Of a DNA stretch of 37,857 bases, positions 1-9,581 are shown in pieces. Made by a program: the position numbers and the translations under genes. Positions within the stretch are counted from its first letter, which is position 1; the number at the start of each line of letters is the position of its first letter. Origin of the DNA: Bacteroidales bacterium (GTDB taxonomy: Bacteria > Bacteroidota > Bacteroidia > Bacteroidales > UBA7960); assembly GCA_019429365.1 (NCBI GenBank), contig JAHYJD010000025.1, forward strand, positions 1-37,857, written 5' to 3'. Under the pieces are notes generated by a model. It made no database searches and had not been told where the DNA came from. It saw only the letters and a program-made list of their open reading frames with translations.

Positions 1-248
1 CCTCGTAAATACTGGCATTTTCGCCCAAACTCCTCTTACTTATTTTTGTTTTTCCGATATCGCTTTGGTCGATTTAAAAAAAATTTAATAAATATTCCAA
101 AAGGCTTTTTTTAATTTTGCCAGTTTCAATCTTATTGCCATTCAGGGCATTTCCAGACTGATATCAAATCAAAAGAATAAAAATTTACAAATTGTTTTGT
201 AATTATTAAAATTTTTTATAAAATTACCATCTCATTCAGAAAGGATTT
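1..248 (+). promoter_or_regulatory. AT-rich leader upstream of ROK regulator, weak promoter-like element
   Basis: This stretch carries no convincing reading frame and is strongly AT-rich, especially after position 60. A TAATTTTG element at 112-119 fits the Bacteroidota -7 consensus TAnnTTTG, but I see no clear TTTG -33 box at the proper distance. If used, it would give a leader of about 120 nt in front of the ROK gene. The promoter assignment is weak; the lack of a gene is fairly clear. Confidence 0.3.
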
Positions 249-1478
249 ATGATGAAGAAACTAATTGACCATTACCTGAATACCGGTGAGACCAGCAACG
301 GAAGCAGGCTGAATGAACAAAAAATGAAGATCGTTCAGGCAATTTCCCAGCGCAGGGAGCCCCTGACTATCCCCGAATTAAGCAGCAAATTGAAAATAAC
401 TGCCCCAACCTGCATTAAGCTGGTCAATCAGTTGATGGAGGCTGGGATAATAAACGAAGTGGGAAAAAAAGAAACCCGGGCAGGTCGCAAGCCCTTTCTA
501 TATGCTCTTGACGGAAGCAACTTTCAGGTGATCGCAATTGAGATTTTAATGAAGAGGGTGTCGTTTTCAATAATGGACAATCATCTGAATCCGATTTTTG
601 TAAAGCATAACAGGGAATTTGCCCTCGACAACACCCCAGAGAGTTTGCAAGGGGTAGTTAAGTTTATTAAAGATTGCATGATTGAGGCCAGTGTGAGTTC
701 GCGCGAAATTATTGGCATGGGCGTGGGCATTACCGGCCGGGTTAATAAATTGGATGGTGAGTCACTAACTTTTTTTAACTTCATGGGCAAGCCCCTTGCC
801 GCTTATTTTTCGGGAATATTTGATATGCCGGTGTTTATCAACAACGACACCCGCTGTTTTGGCATGGCCGAGAAAATTATTGGCAAGGCCAAGAGTATTT
901 CCAATGCCATTGTTATAAACCTGAGCCGTGGCCTGGGTACCAGCCTGATTATTAATAATTCGGTGGTGGAAGGCGGTGCGGGATTTGCCGGAGAGTTTGG
1001 CCATATGCAATGGGGCCTTAACGACAAGGTTTGTATTTGCGGTAAAAAGGGCTGTCTTGTCAACGAAGTCGGCGGCTTTACCCTCGAGGAACAATTTATG
1101 GAGCGCATCACCCGGGGCGAAAAATCGCTTGTGACAGAAAAGGTTTCGATTGACGATATCCGTTACGACGATATTTTGAATGCAGCCATTGAAGGTGATG
1201 CCCTGTCTATTGACATGGTGCAGCAAATGGCCCTGCGCCTGGGCAAAGCCTTGGGAAATATTGTGAATCTTCTGAATCCTGAACTTATTATTATTGGCGG
1301 AAAGTTTGCCAAAGCCCGCGATATCCTTATCGACCCTGTTAAGACCGGTATGGCGAGTTCTGCACTGGTAAGTCCGCTTAAATATTGTGAAATTGATTTT
1401 TCGGAAATGGGAGACCTGGCTGGCATGAAAGGTGCCGGGGCCCTCGTTTTGGAGCATTTTGAGTTTATTAAATATTAA
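249..1478 (+). CDS. ROK-family transcriptional regulator (NagC/Mlc-like)
   Basis: This is a 409-residue protein with an N-terminal winged-helix region (about residues 22-75) followed by a ROK sugar-kinase-like domain (about 92-405). Visible ROK features are the NND motif with Asp200, the zinc-ligand EFGH motif around residues 249-252, and the cysteine cluster CICGKKGC at 262-269. The residue order after the cluster (LVNE) departs from the usual GCLE. Proteins of this architecture are usually repressors that sense a sugar or sugar phosphate; the fused DNA-binding domain argues against a pure kinase. Two ATG codons stand in tandem at 249 and 252; the first is used here. It is convergent with the DUF721-recF pair. 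It is more than 10 kb from the glycan locus, so no direct link to that locus is shown. The target sugar is unknown. Confidence 0.88.
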   Translation: MMKKLIDHYLNTGETSNGSRLNEQKMKIVQAISQRREPLTIPELSSKLKITAPTCIKLVNQLMEAGIINEVGKKETRAGRKPFLYALDGSNFQVIAIEILMKRVSFSIMDNHLNPIFVKHNREFALDNTPESLQGVVKFIKDCMIEASVSSREIIGMGVGITGRVNKLDGESLTFFNFMGKPLAAYFSGIFDMPVFINNDTRCFGMAEKIIGKAKSISNAIVINLSRGLGTSLIINNSVVEGGAGFAGEFGHMQWGLNDKVCICGKKGCLVNEVGGFTLEEQFMERITRGEKSLVTEKVSIDDIRYDDILNAAIEGDALSIDMVQQMALRLGKALGNIVNLLNPELIIIGGKFAKARDILIDPVKTGMASSALVSPLKYCEIDFSEMGDLAGMKGAGALVLEHFEFIKY

Positions 1479-1490
1479 ATGTTTTATGCA

Positions 1491-1515
1491 AATAACAATT
1501 GCATTAATTGTTATT
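1491..1515. terminator. AT-rich hairpin between convergent genes
   Basis: The arms AATAACAATT (1491-1500) and AATTGTTATT (1506-1515) form a perfect 10-bp stem around the loop GCATT. It lies between the 3' ends of the ROK gene and the DUF721 gene, where a bidirectional terminator would be expected. The stem is all A/T except for one G-C pair and the following T-runs are short, so it may be weak. Confidence 0.45.
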
Positions 1516-1529
1516 AAAGCAAAACCCAT

Positions 1530-1820
1530 TTACCTTAATATCAAATCTTCCACCACCTCTTTGCCAATGGCTTCGTTGATCATTTTAATGATCTTGGTTT
1601 TGCCGTACGAGAGTTCCTGGCGCAAGGCAGGGGAGCTGAGCTGAACGGTAAGCGTTTTGTTGCGAAGACTTATGCGCTGGGTGTATCGCGCAATCCCGGG
1701 CCCCATGATCTTTTCCCAGGTTTCCGCAATCTGTGTTTCGGTCACTTTCTCTTCCAGCCCGAAATTTTTCAGAAACTCCTTTATGACCTCACCTAAAGTT
1801 TGCTGATTTGATTTTCGCAT
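1530..1820 (-). CDS. DUF721 (DciA-like) protein
   Basis: This 96-residue protein has the DUF721 pattern: an N-terminal helical segment, the central W-x-x-I-x-G-x-x-I-A-x-x-T segment (WEKIMGPGIARYT, about residues 35-47), and a C-terminal KH-like beta/alpha part ending IGKEVVEDLILR. DUF721 includes DciA, which acts at bacterial replicative helicase loading in species lacking DnaC/DnaI; short versions like this are typical of Bacteroidota. It starts 2 nt after the recF stop codon, so the two are cotranscribed, and recF-DUF721 adjacency is common across bacteria. Family membership is solid. The helicase-loading role is inferred from the family. Confidence 0.85.
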   Translation of the reverse strand: MRKSNQQTLGEVIKEFLKNFGLEEKVTETQIAETWEKIMGPGIARYTQRISLRNKTLTVQLSSPALRQELSYGKTKIIKMINEAIGKEVVEDLILR

Positions 1821-1822
1821 AG

Positions 1823-2947
1823 TTAACGGGCGTTGCTAAGGTTTGAGACTTTGGTGATGTTGCCGGCTTCAACCAGGAAGATCCTGGTGTCGCCTTTTAT
1901 CTTCCTGAAAAGGGTTTCAAGGCGTTCGATGTGGGTGTCGGTAACAAACACCTGGCCGAATGTTTCATCGCTTACCAAAGTCATAAGCTGTTCCACGCGG
2001 CTTTCATCAAGCTTGTCGAAAATGTCATCGAACAACAGAATAGGGCTGAAGCCTTTGATGTTTCGGGTAAATGTATATTGCGCCAGCTTCAGGGCGATCA
2101 GGAACGATTTCTGTTGGCCCTGGCTGCCATAGCGTTTTACCGGCACATCATGTATGAAAAAGGCCAAATCGTCTTTGTGAATGCCCACGGTGGAGTATTG
2201 AGCAATCAGGTCCTTGTCGCGGGCTTCGAGCATTTGCTTGCCAAAATCGCCTTCAACCAGGGTGCTCTGGTATTCGATGGTAACCTTTTCATTTCCACCC
2301 GACAAGGTTTTGTAATAATCATTGAATACAGGAAGGAATTCATCGAAGAACCGCTTACGCTCTTCGAAGATCATTTCTCCGTGCATAATCATCAGCTCAT
2401 CATAAACCTCGAGGGAGGCTGCATCGAATCTGCGCCTTTCGGCGAACATTTTCAGCAAGGCATTTCGCTGCGCAAGGGCCTTGTTGTAACTAAGCAAGTG
2501 GTGCAGGTAATCGTGATTGTATTGCGAAATTACGCCATCAACGAATTTACGTCGCTCGTCGCTTCCGCCAAGTATTAATTGGGAATCACCAGGGCTTATC
2601 AATACCAGGGGGTAAAGGCCGATATGGTCAGAAAGCCGCTCGTATTCCTTTTTGTTGCGCTTGAATACCTTGCGCTGCTGCCGTTTCACCCCGCAATACA
2701 ATTCATCTTCCTGCCCGTTTACCTTGTATTGTCCCTGTATCATGAACATATCTTGCCCGAACATGATATTCTGGGTGTCAATAGGGTTGGAAAAGCTCTT
2801 GCAAAATGAAAGGTAATAGATGGCTTCAAGCAGATTGGTTTTACCTGTTCCGTTGTTGCCTGCGAAGCAGTTGAATTTAGATGAGAATTCAAGAGAAATC
2901 TCCGGGTAGTTGCGAAAATTGAACAGTGAAACCTTAAGCAGGTGCAT
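1823..2947 (-). CDS. recF: DNA replication/repair protein RecF
   Basis: This is an SMC-like ATPase of 374 residues that binds gapped DNA and helps RecO and RecR load RecA. Visible motifs are the Walker A site GNNGTGKTN at about residues 30-38, the ABC-type signature region YGSQGQQKSF in the C-terminal third, and the Walker B segment ILLFDDIFDKLD. The start at 2947 is chosen because the protein then begins MHLLKVSLFNFRNY, the usual RecF N-terminus. A longer reading to 2986 adds 13 residues unlike the family. A TACCTTTG promoter-like element lies just upstream of 2947 and would exclude the longer start. The gene is followed after 2 nt by the DUF721 gene. Confidence 0.95.
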   Translation of the reverse strand: MHLLKVSLFNFRNYPEISLEFSSKFNCFAGNNGTGKTNLLEAIYYLSFCKSFSNPIDTQNIMFGQDMFMIQGQYKVNGQEDELYCGVKRQQRKVFKRNKKEYERLSDHIGLYPLVLISPGDSQLILGGSDERRKFVDGVISQYNHDYLHHLLSYNKALAQRNALLKMFAERRRFDAASLEVYDELMIMHGEMIFEERKRFFDEFLPVFNDYYKTLSGGNEKVTIEYQSTLVEGDFGKQMLEARDKDLIAQYSTVGIHKDDLAFFIHDVPVKRYGSQGQQKSFLIALKLAQYTFTRNIKGFSPILLFDDIFDKLDESRVEQLMTLVSDETFGQVFVTDTHIERLETLFRKIKGDTRIFLVEAGNITKVSNLSNAR

Positions 2948-2963
2948 GAAACGGGCTTTTTGG

Positions 2964-2971
2964 CAAAGGTA
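2964..2971 (-). promoter_or_regulatory. -7-type promoter element for recF-DUF721
   Basis: Read on the minus strand this is TACCTTTG, matching the Bacteroidota -7 consensus TAnnTTTG. It lies 17 nt upstream of the chosen recF ATG, implying a very short leader. No clear -33 TTTG is seen at the expected spacing, so this rests on the -7 match and position only. Confidence 0.4.
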
Positions 2972-3177
2972 TAAAATTGCGGGCAAATAGTATCACCAAT
3001 GGCAGCAGGTGTTTTGAAGGCTTGTTTAATATGCAGAAAAGGCTATAGGTCATTATTTTAATGATAAAAACCTGATTTTTCTTGCATTAAGTGAACCTTT
3101 TTGATGCAGTGTTGTTTTTTCCCAATAACAACCCAATCAATTAATGAAGCTAAGTAACTCAATTAAATGAATCACAA

Positions 3178-5367
3178 ATGGACAATTTTCTAATCTACCT
3201 TGTTCCGCTGATCGGATTGGTCGCGCTGGTTTTTACTTTTTTCCGGACTTCCTGGATAAATAAACAGGATGCCGGAAATGACAAAATGAAAAAGATCGCA
3301 GCCTATATTTCCGACGGTGCAATGGCCTTTATAAAGGCCGAATACAAGATCCTGGCGATTTTTGTGGCGCTGATCACCGTGTTATTAATTTTTGTGGCCG
3401 ACCCCGAGACTTCTTCTCCGCTGGTGGCCTTTTCTTTTTTATTGGGGGCCTCCAGTTCGGCCCTGGCCGGTTTTATCGGCATGCGCATTGCCACCAAGGC
3501 CAATGTGCGCACCGCCAACGCAGCCCGTACGAGCCTGAACCAAGCCCTTAAAGTAGCCTTCACAGGCGGAAGCGTTATGGGTTTGAGTGTTGTCGGCTTG
3601 GGAATGCTCGGACTGGGATTTCTGTTTATTCTTTACACCAATATTTTTGGTTATGAAACACCCTTTACTGTAAGCCGAATCCTTTCTATTATTACCGGCT
3701 TTTCTTTTGGTGCATCTACCATAGCGCTTTTTTCGCGGGTGGGTGGTGGCATTTTTACCAAAGCTGCCGATGTGGGCGCCGACCTTGTAGGTAAGGTAGA
3801 ATCGGGCATTCCAGAAGACCACCCCATGAACCCCGCAACAGTTGCCGACAACGTAGGCGACAACGTGGGCGACGTGGCCGGTATGGGTGCCGACCTTTTT
3901 GAGTCATACGTAAGCTCTATTATTGCTGCCATGGTGCTCGGGGTTTCGTTGTTAACGGCCACTTACACCGATAATTTCAACGGTCTTTCGCCTGTGGTAC
4001 TCCCCATGTTTCTGGCTGCTGCCGGGGTTATAGCCTCAATTATTGGCACCTTCTTCGTTAGGGTAAAAGAAGGCGGCAATCCGCAGAGTGCCCTCAACAT
4101 CGGACAACTTTTGGCTGCTGTGGTTATGCTGGGTTTTTCCTACCTTATCATCACCAATATCCTTCCGGAGAAAATTGTATTTAACGACCTTCTTTATGGT
4201 GGCGCAGAGCGTACCATTACCTCTTTCAATATTTTCCTTTCTTCAATGATTGGTCTGGCAGCAGGATTGATTATCGGTTACTCAACCGAATATTTTACCG
4301 GATTGAATTATTTGCCCGTTCGAATCATTGCTTCCCAATCCACTTCGGGCAGTGCCACCAACATTATTTCGGGTTTGGGTATTGGTATGTTCAGCACCAT
4401 TATTCCAATTCTAACCATTGCTGTCACTATTATGGTGGTGTTCAACCTTAGCGGTTTATATGGCATTGCTATTGCTGCGGTGGGTATGCTTTCAAACCTG
4501 GGTATTCAGCTTTCTGTTGATGCCTACGGGCCTATTTCTGACAATGCCGGTGGTATTGCCGAGATGTCGGAACTGCCACCCGATGTGCGCGAAAAAACCG
4601 ACAAACTCGATGCCGTGGGTAATACCACTGCCGCCATTGGAAAAGGCTTTGCCATTGGATCGGCCGCCCTTACTGCACTGGCACTGTTCGGTGCTTATAT
4701 GACAGCTGCCAATATTTCTTCCATTGATGTATCTCAGGCAGTAGTCATTTCCACACTGTTCGTTGGGGCTCTTTTGCCTTATGTATTCTCCGGTCTTACC
4801 ATCAAAGCTGTGAGCGATGCTGCCATGGCCATGATCGAAGAAGTTCGCCGTCAATTTACCACCATCGAACCCTTAAAGAAGGCGCTGGCCGTAATGAAGA
4901 AAAACGACCACAAGCCCATGGCAGAATGGTCGGCCGAAGACATTAAGGTAATGAACGATGCCGAGGGAACACCCGACTATGCCCAGTGCGTTACCATCTC
5001 AACCCGTGCTGCCTTGCGGCAGATGATTCTTCCCGGTGTTATTGCGGTGAGCTTTCCGGTAATCACTGGTCTGTGGCTTGGCCCCGAAGCCCTTGGTGGC
5101 TTGCTTGTTGGTGTAACCGTTTCTGGCGTGCTGCTGGCCATTTTCCAGTCTAATGCTGGTGGCTCGTGGGACAATGCCAAAAAGCTTATCGAAAGCGGTT
5201 TTACACACAAAGGGGTAACTTACAAGAAAGGTTCGGAAGCCCATAAAGCTGCAGTAGTTGGCGACACAGTGGGTGATCCGCTGAAAGATACTTCAGGACC
5301 TTCGCTGAATATTCTGCTGAAACTGGTTTCCATTGTTGCCTTGGTATTGGCAGCTACCGTTTTTTAG
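3178..5367 (+). CDS. hppA: Membrane-bound ion-pumping pyrophosphatase, K+-dependent type
   Basis: This 729-residue multi-spanning inner-membrane protein hydrolyses pyrophosphate and couples it to H+ and/or Na+ export. Family signatures are present: [11 protein letters not shown] at about residues 198-208 and the DNVGDNVGD substrate-binding loop from about residue 224. The C-terminal [15 protein letters not shown] motif is also present. At residues 481-490 the sequence is [10 protein letters not shown]. The Ala after GNTT, rather than Lys, marks the K+-dependent subfamily, which includes Na+-pumping and Na+/H+-pumping members found in Bacteroidota. Which ion is pumped cannot be settled by eye. 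The gene is monocistronic, with a strong terminator just after it. Confidence 0.96.
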   Translation: MDNFLIYLVPLIGLVALVFTFFRTSWINKQDAGNDKMKKIAAYISDGAMAFIKAEYKILAIFVALITVLLIFVADPETSSPLVAFSFLLGASSSALAGFIGMRIATKANVRTANAARTSLNQALKVAFTGGSVMGLSVVGLGMLGLGFLFILYTNIFGYETPFTVSRILSIITGFSFGASTIALFSRVGGGIFTKAADVGADLVGKVESGIPEDHPMNPATVADNVGDNVGDVAGMGADLFESYVSSIIAAMVLGVSLLTATYTDNFNGLSPVVLPMFLAAAGVIASIIGTFFVRVKEGGNPQSALNIGQLLAAVVMLGFSYLIITNILPEKIVFNDLLYGGAERTITSFNIFLSSMIGLAAGLIIGYSTEYFTGLNYLPVRIIASQSTSGSATNIISGLGIGMFSTIIPILTIAVTIMVVFNLSGLYGIAIAAVGMLSNLGIQLSVDAYGPISDNAGGIAEMSELPPDVREKTDKLDAVGNTTAAIGKGFAIGSAALTALALFGAYMTAANISSIDVSQAVVISTLFVGALLPYVFSGLTIKAVSDAAMAMIEEVRRQFTTIEPLKKALAVMKKNDHKPMAEWSAEDIKVMNDAEGTPDYAQCVTISTRAALRQMILPGVIAVSFPVITGLWLGPEALGGLLVGVTVSGVLLAIFQSNAGGSWDNAKKLIESGFTHKGVTYKKGSEAHKAAVVGDTVGDPLKDTSGPSLNILLKLVSIVALVLAATVF

Positions 5368-5385
5368 AAACGAATTATTTATGAT

Positions 5386-5423
5386 AAAAAAAGCGGCAGC
5401 CTTTCCAGTTTGCCGCTTTTTTT
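5386..5423 (+). terminator. Rho-independent terminator after hppA
   Basis: GCGGCA (5393-5398) pairs with TGCCGC (5411-5416) across a 12-nt loop. It is preceded by seven A and followed by seven T, so the stem can extend with A-T pairs. It starts 18 nt after the hppA stop codon. Confidence 0.88.
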
Positions 5424-5577
5424 ATGGAAACATATCCTCTGGTTGGCTTGCAAGAGTCATTGTTTTTTTGTAAATTTAAACCTTATATATTGTTTATCAG
5501 TATTTTATAAAGTTATTTACAGGGCATGATTCACTATGATTTTTTTGAATCGGATGCCGAAAAAGGAGGAAAGAGCC

Positions 5578-6000
5578 ATGGAAAAAATTAAAATGCTGTT
5601 TGTTTTATTAACTGGCATGGTGCTGAGTTATGCTGTTTTTGGCGGGCAAAGCTTTTCCCCACCCGATACCCTAAACGTCAAAGAGCAGGAGGCACCCACG
5701 GACACAGTAGAATACGAGTTGCTGATTATTGATCCGGGATTTGATATGTGGTTTCAGCGGAATATGCGACCAGCCAGCTATTACAGTTTATCGTATCTCG
5801 AAAACTGGAACCGTCAGTTGGTGAACCAATGGAATATGATGATTGCCAGACCGGGCAGGCCGGGCTGTATGCCTTCCAATTACGTGCATTACGACCCGAA
5901 TGAAAACTACGGACTGGAATTAAACCACAAACTTTTCTATTATTTCAAATACGTGCAGCAACGCTGCCGTATCTTCGACAGCTTTCCGCGCAGCTGGTAA
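5578..6000 (+). CDS. DUF6146-like secreted protein
   Basis: This protein of 140 residues has an N-terminal signal peptide (MEKIKMLFVLLTGMVL...) followed by a short linker. A compact domain follows, with ELLIIDPGFDMWF, SLSYLENWNRQLVNQWN and the ending NYGLELNHKLFYYFKYV. These match my recollection of the Bacteroidota-restricted DUF6146 family, whose function is unknown. The start at 5578 is preferred over the in-frame upstream ATGs because the signal peptide begins there and a purine-rich AAAAGGAGGAAAGAG stretch, an unusually good Shine-Dalgarno for this phylum, lies directly upstream. It is convergent with mnmA, with only 8 nt between the two stop codons. Confidence 0.7.
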   Translation: MEKIKMLFVLLTGMVLSYAVFGGQSFSPPDTLNVKEQEAPTDTVEYELLIIDPGFDMWFQRNMRPASYYSLSYLENWNRQLVNQWNMMIARPGRPGCMPSNYVHYDPNENYGLELNHKLFYYFKYVQQRCRIFDSFPRSW

Positions 6001-6008
6001 AACCTGAC

Positions 6009-7223
6009 TTAAGCTATCACACCGCTTCCCAGGCTTTCTTCCTGATTGTACCATGCAAAGAACTGCCCCGGTGCAATGGCCCGTTGGGGTTCATCAAAAA
6101 TAACGTACAGCCCTTTCTCGCGCATCACCAGGGTGGCCATGGTGAGTGGTTGCCGGTAGCGTATACGCGATTGGTAGCGGCCGCTTTGACCAGGCTGCAG
6201 CCTGAGGTCTTCGCGGATCCAGTGCACGTCTCTGGTGGCCACAAATAATCCGTAGTTCAGCAGTCCGGGATGGTCTTCGCCAAGGCCGGTAAAAATCAAA
6301 TTGGCAGCGGTGTCTGTAGCCAGCACAAACATAGGTTTTTCCATACCGCCTACATTCAGGCCCTTGCGCTGCCCAACAGTATAGTAGTGGGCGCCGTTGT
6401 GCTCACCCACTTTTTTGGCAATTTCGGGGCTTAACCGGGGAGCCGCAACAACTTCTTCCAGCCAGCTTTCATCTATGGTATCCCAGGTTTTTCCTGCAGG
6501 CAAAACGGGTTTTTCAAGCTTGCGAAAATCTTCGGGAATAAGATAAATGTCTCCTTGCTTGGGTTTAAGCTGTTGCTGAAGGAATTCGGGCAGGCGCACC
6601 TTACCAATAAAGCAAAGCCCCTGGCTGTCTCTTTTCTCAGCGGTAACCAGCCCTTGTCGGCGGGCAATATCGCGCACTTCGGGTTTCTGTAAATGTCCGA
6701 TGGGGAAGAGGGCTTTGGCCAGCTGCTCCTGGTTGAGTTGACAAAGAAAATAGCTCTGATCTTTGTTTTTGTCGGCTCCGGCAAGCAGACGGTATATGGT
6801 CTGGCCGTCTTTTTCAAAACTATCTTTCTGGCAATAGTGTCCGGTGGCTACCATGTCGGCGCCCAGCTTTTCGGCCGCTTTCAGAAAAAGGTCGAACTTC
6901 ACTTCGCGGTTGCAAAGCACATCGGGATTGGGTGTGCGCCCGGCCTGGTATTCGGCAAACATATAATCGACAATGCGTTTGCGGTATTCTTCACTGAAAT
7001 CGAGCGTATAAAATGGGATGCCCAGCTTTTCTGCCACCATCAGGGCATCAGTGCTGTCTTCTACCCACGGACATTCTTTGGAAATGAGCACCGACTCGTC
7101 GTGCCAGTTGCGCATAAACACACCGATCACATCATAGCCTTGCTCCTTTAACAAATAAGCGGCCGCCGAGCTGTCAACACCGCCCGACAAGCCAACCACA
7201 ACTTTTATTCCTGGTTTTGCCAT
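6009..7223 (-). CDS. mnmA: tRNA-uridine 2-sulfurtransferase MnmA
   Basis: This 404-residue enzyme installs the 2-thio group on the wobble uridine (U34) of Lys, Glu and Gln tRNAs. The PP-loop GLSGGVDSS sits at residues 11-19. The catalytic cysteines are in [10 protein letters not shown] (Cys104) and DSQGLCFIG (Cys204). The central [11 protein letters not shown] motif and the C-terminal beta-barrel are also present. The start at 7223 is chosen because [15 protein letters not shown] is the normal N-terminus; the open frame upstream to 7289 adds 22 unrelated residues and would run over the likely promoter at 7287-7294. Confidence 0.96.
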   Translation of the reverse strand: MAKPGIKVVVGLSGGVDSSAAAYLLKEQGYDVIGVFMRNWHDESVLISKECPWVEDSTDALMVAEKLGIPFYTLDFSEEYRKRIVDYMFAEYQAGRTPNPDVLCNREVKFDLFLKAAEKLGADMVATGHYCQKDSFEKDGQTIYRLLAGADKNKDQSYFLCQLNQEQLAKALFPIGHLQKPEVRDIARRQGLVTAEKRDSQGLCFIGKVRLPEFLQQQLKPKQGDIYLIPEDFRKLEKPVLPAGKTWDTIDESWLEEVVAAPRLSPEIAKKVGEHNGAHYYTVGQRKGLNVGGMEKPMFVLATDTAANLIFTGLGEDHPGLLNYGLFVATRDVHWIREDLRLQPGQSGRYQSRIRYRQPLTMATLVMREKGLYVIFDEPQRAIAPGQFFAWYNQEESLGSGVIA

Positions 7224-7286
7224 TGTAATTAAATCTGCCAGAGATAACCCTTTCGGGCAAATAAAAGTCTCATGGCTTATTGGGTG

Positions 7287-7294
7287 CAAAGTTA
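7287..7294 (-). promoter_or_regulatory. -7-type promoter element for mnmA
   Basis: On the minus strand this reads TAACTTTG, followed by CA. It fits the Bacteroidota TAnnTTTG -7 consensus and lies about 64 nt upstream of the mnmA start. The -33 region is not clear. Confidence 0.5.
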
Positions 7295-7331
7295 CGTATT
7301 CCTGACGAACTGGCGGGTTGTTACCTATATG

Positions 7332-9581
7332 CTAGAATTTTCCGCTGAAGCGCAAACTGAAATGCCGCTGGGGCTGAATGTCGCCCGGACGGCCCATATA
7401 TTCGGCATTGGTAAGGTTTTTTATCGCAAGCGAGATGGCGTAATTCGCAGAAATACGGTATCCCAGGCTAAGGTCCGCCAGAAAATGTCCGCGGTTATTA
7501 TCCAGCCAGTAATCGTAAAAGCCGGGCAGGATGGCTTCTCGCGTTAATTCGTTCACAAACACATCGTCGATGTTGAGTATGCGCGAACGGGCAAAAAGGT
7601 GGAGGCCAAGTTCGTACCTGTGGAGGCTGGTCGAAAGGCTTAGCTTGGCCGAGTGCTTGCGCCGGTATTTCAGTAAAGTGCCGGTATCTTTCAGGGTGTA
7701 TGGATTGAATTCTGTTGGATACATGAATACATAGCCGCCATTAATGCTATAGTTAAACCGGCCCAGCCTGGTGTTGAGCATAAACTCCAGCTCCATACCA
7801 TATACCCTTGAGTTTTCGGTATTATTTGCCTGAAAACCCAGACCAAACTCGCCGGAGTATGGGTCGGGATACAAGCCAAACAGAAACTCAATCATGTCTT
7901 TATTCCTGGTATAAAACAGGGCCAGGTCAACCAAGCCATCCAGTTTTTCAGTCAGAATGCCTTGCTTAAGGCCCAGTTCGGCATTCCAGCCCGACTCTGG
8001 ATTCAGGGTTGGATTAGGAAAAATCCGAACTGCTCCCAGCGTGGTGGCAGCAAATTTTTCGGCAATGGAAGGGTAGCGGTAGCCCTGCCCAAAGGAGCCC
8101 CGCAAAAAAGTAAGTTCGGTTAAACGATAATTTATGCCGGCCCTGAAAAGGGGCACCAACTTGTCGCTCAGGCCATTCAGGCTGTTGAATTCAAGCCGCA
8201 GTCCACCCACCAGTTTCAGTCGCTCAGTGGGGCTAAAATCCGACTGGACGTAAGCCGCCAGGTTGAGTGACTCGTGATCGCCGTAAAAGTTGGAGCGGAT
8301 CGTGTTGCTTTGCTGTACCAGTCCTGCATTAAGGTTTACCAACGGACTGATGTTGTACCAGACCTGGTATTCGGCAAAAAGTGACTGCGCCTGGCTGTCG
8401 ATCTGGTTGCCACTGGGGAAGCGGTTATTCAGAAACTGGTATCGCATGCGCACATCGTGCGAGAAATGCCCGCTTCTTTTAAAGCTAATTGTGGGGTCGA
8501 GTACAAGAATCGTTGCATTGAGCCGGGTGGCAGTGCTGGTATCGTGCACCAGGGCACCTGTTTCAGCATTTTCCCAAAGCACAAAATCGGTTTTGTCGTT
8601 CATCAGAAAGTTGGCCTGAAGCCCGTAAGTTAGGCCTTCCATTTTCTGATTGTGGTGTTTGACCATAAGATTCATTCGTCCGGAGGTCTCGTCGTTGCGC
8701 TTGCGATATCCGGGATCGCTCTGAAAAAATGCTCCGGCGCCGAAATCCGTATCCCCGTATTTTTTCAGGTGAGAAAAGGAATAATTGCTGAGAATGCGGG
8801 GGCTGTCCCACCACACCCAGTTTTGTTGTCTGGGTTTGTCAAATATTCCCGCTTCCGCGAAAAAGGAAGTGCTTCCGCGGCTGCTTGCTTCGGCGGTACG
8901 AAAGTTAATAATACCATTAAGTGCTGACGAGCCATATAAAACCGAGGAAGCACCTTTGATAATTTCAATCTGGGAAAGGTTTTCGAGGGGCAGTGCCGAC
9001 CATCGTATGCTGCCCACATCGGGCGATACCATAGGCAGGCCGTCCACCAGTGCCATCACCCTGCTTCCTGCACCATAAGCAAAGCCGCTGCCTCCCCGCA
9101 TGGAGGCCTGTCCGTCGAGCACTTCAATGCCGGGCTGCTTGTTGAGGAGTTCGGTGGGATCGGTAATGTGCTCGCTTTGCAGGGCTTTGGGCTTAATAAT
9201 ACTTACGGAAACCGTCGATTCAGCTACCCGCTGCTCCACCCGTCCGGCGCTAACGATTACCTGTTCCATTTCGGTAAGCTCGGGCTCAAGGGCAAAGTTG
9301 AGTGTCAATAGTTCTCCTGCACGAAGGTTTAGCGGCCGTGAAATACTGCTGTAACCAACGTATTGAATGCTGAGGGTATAGTTTCCCGCAGCCATTACAA
9401 TGCTGAAGTTTCCTTCCTGGTCGCTTACCGTGCCACGGTCGCGGGTCAACAAAATGGTAGCTCCCGGAAGGACCTCGCCGGTTTGCCGGTCAGTAATACG
9501 GCCATTAAGAGTGGCAGTGGACTGGGCAAAAGCAATACCCGCCCAAAACAGCAGAAATAAAGCAGTAAGACTTCGGGACAT
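7332..9581 (-). CDS. TonB-dependent outer-membrane receptor
   Basis: This 749-residue protein starts with a Sec signal peptide (cleavage near AFAQ). A carboxypeptidase-regulatory-like beta-sandwich follows (about 22-105, GRITDRQTGEVLPGATI), then a plug domain (about 115-230). The plug contains IKGASSVLYGSSALNG and RVMALVDGLPMV. A 22-strand barrel ends in LRFSGKF with the usual terminal phenylalanine. The size is that of a siderophore, heme or cobalamin-class receptor rather than a SusC protein of about 1000 residues, and no SusD is adjacent. The substrate cannot be assigned. The ATG overlaps the stop codon of the upstream lipoprotein gene (TAATG), so the two are translationally coupled and probably act together at the outer membrane. 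Confidence 0.9.
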   Translation of the reverse strand: MSRSLTALFLLFWAGIAFAQSTATLNGRITDRQTGEVLPGATILLTRDRGTVSDQEGNFSIVMAAGNYTLSIQYVGYSSISRPLNLRAGELLTLNFALEPELTEMEQVIVSAGRVEQRVAESTVSVSIIKPKALQSEHITDPTELLNKQPGIEVLDGQASMRGGSGFAYGAGSRVMALVDGLPMVSPDVGSIRWSALPLENLSQIEIIKGASSVLYGSSALNGIINFRTAEASSRGSTSFFAEAGIFDKPRQQNWVWWDSPRILSNYSFSHLKKYGDTDFGAGAFFQSDPGYRKRNDETSGRMNLMVKHHNQKMEGLTYGLQANFLMNDKTDFVLWENAETGALVHDTSTATRLNATILVLDPTISFKRSGHFSHDVRMRYQFLNNRFPSGNQIDSQAQSLFAEYQVWYNISPLVNLNAGLVQQSNTIRSNFYGDHESLNLAAYVQSDFSPTERLKLVGGLRLEFNSLNGLSDKLVPLFRAGINYRLTELTFLRGSFGQGYRYPSIAEKFAATTLGAVRIFPNPTLNPESGWNAELGLKQGILTEKLDGLVDLALFYTRNKDMIEFLFGLYPDPYSGEFGLGFQANNTENSRVYGMELEFMLNTRLGRFNYSINGGYVFMYPTEFNPYTLKDTGTLLKYRRKHSAKLSLSTSLHRYELGLHLFARSRILNIDDVFVNELTREAILPGFYDYWLDNNRGHFLADLSLGYRISANYAISLAIKNLTNAEYMGRPGDIQPQRHFSLRFSGKF

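Noticed and set aside
249-1478. ROK protein as the specific regulator of the N-glycan locus
   Set aside because: It is more than 10 kb from the locus, across housekeeping genes, and no operator was found that links it to the locus.
765-1529. 254-residue open frame antisense to the ROK gene
   Set aside because: It mirrors the codon structure of the ROK gene and shows no domain or plausible start context.
1931-2578. 215-residue open frame antisense to recF
   Set aside because: It lies fully inside recF, whose Walker and signature motifs are intact.
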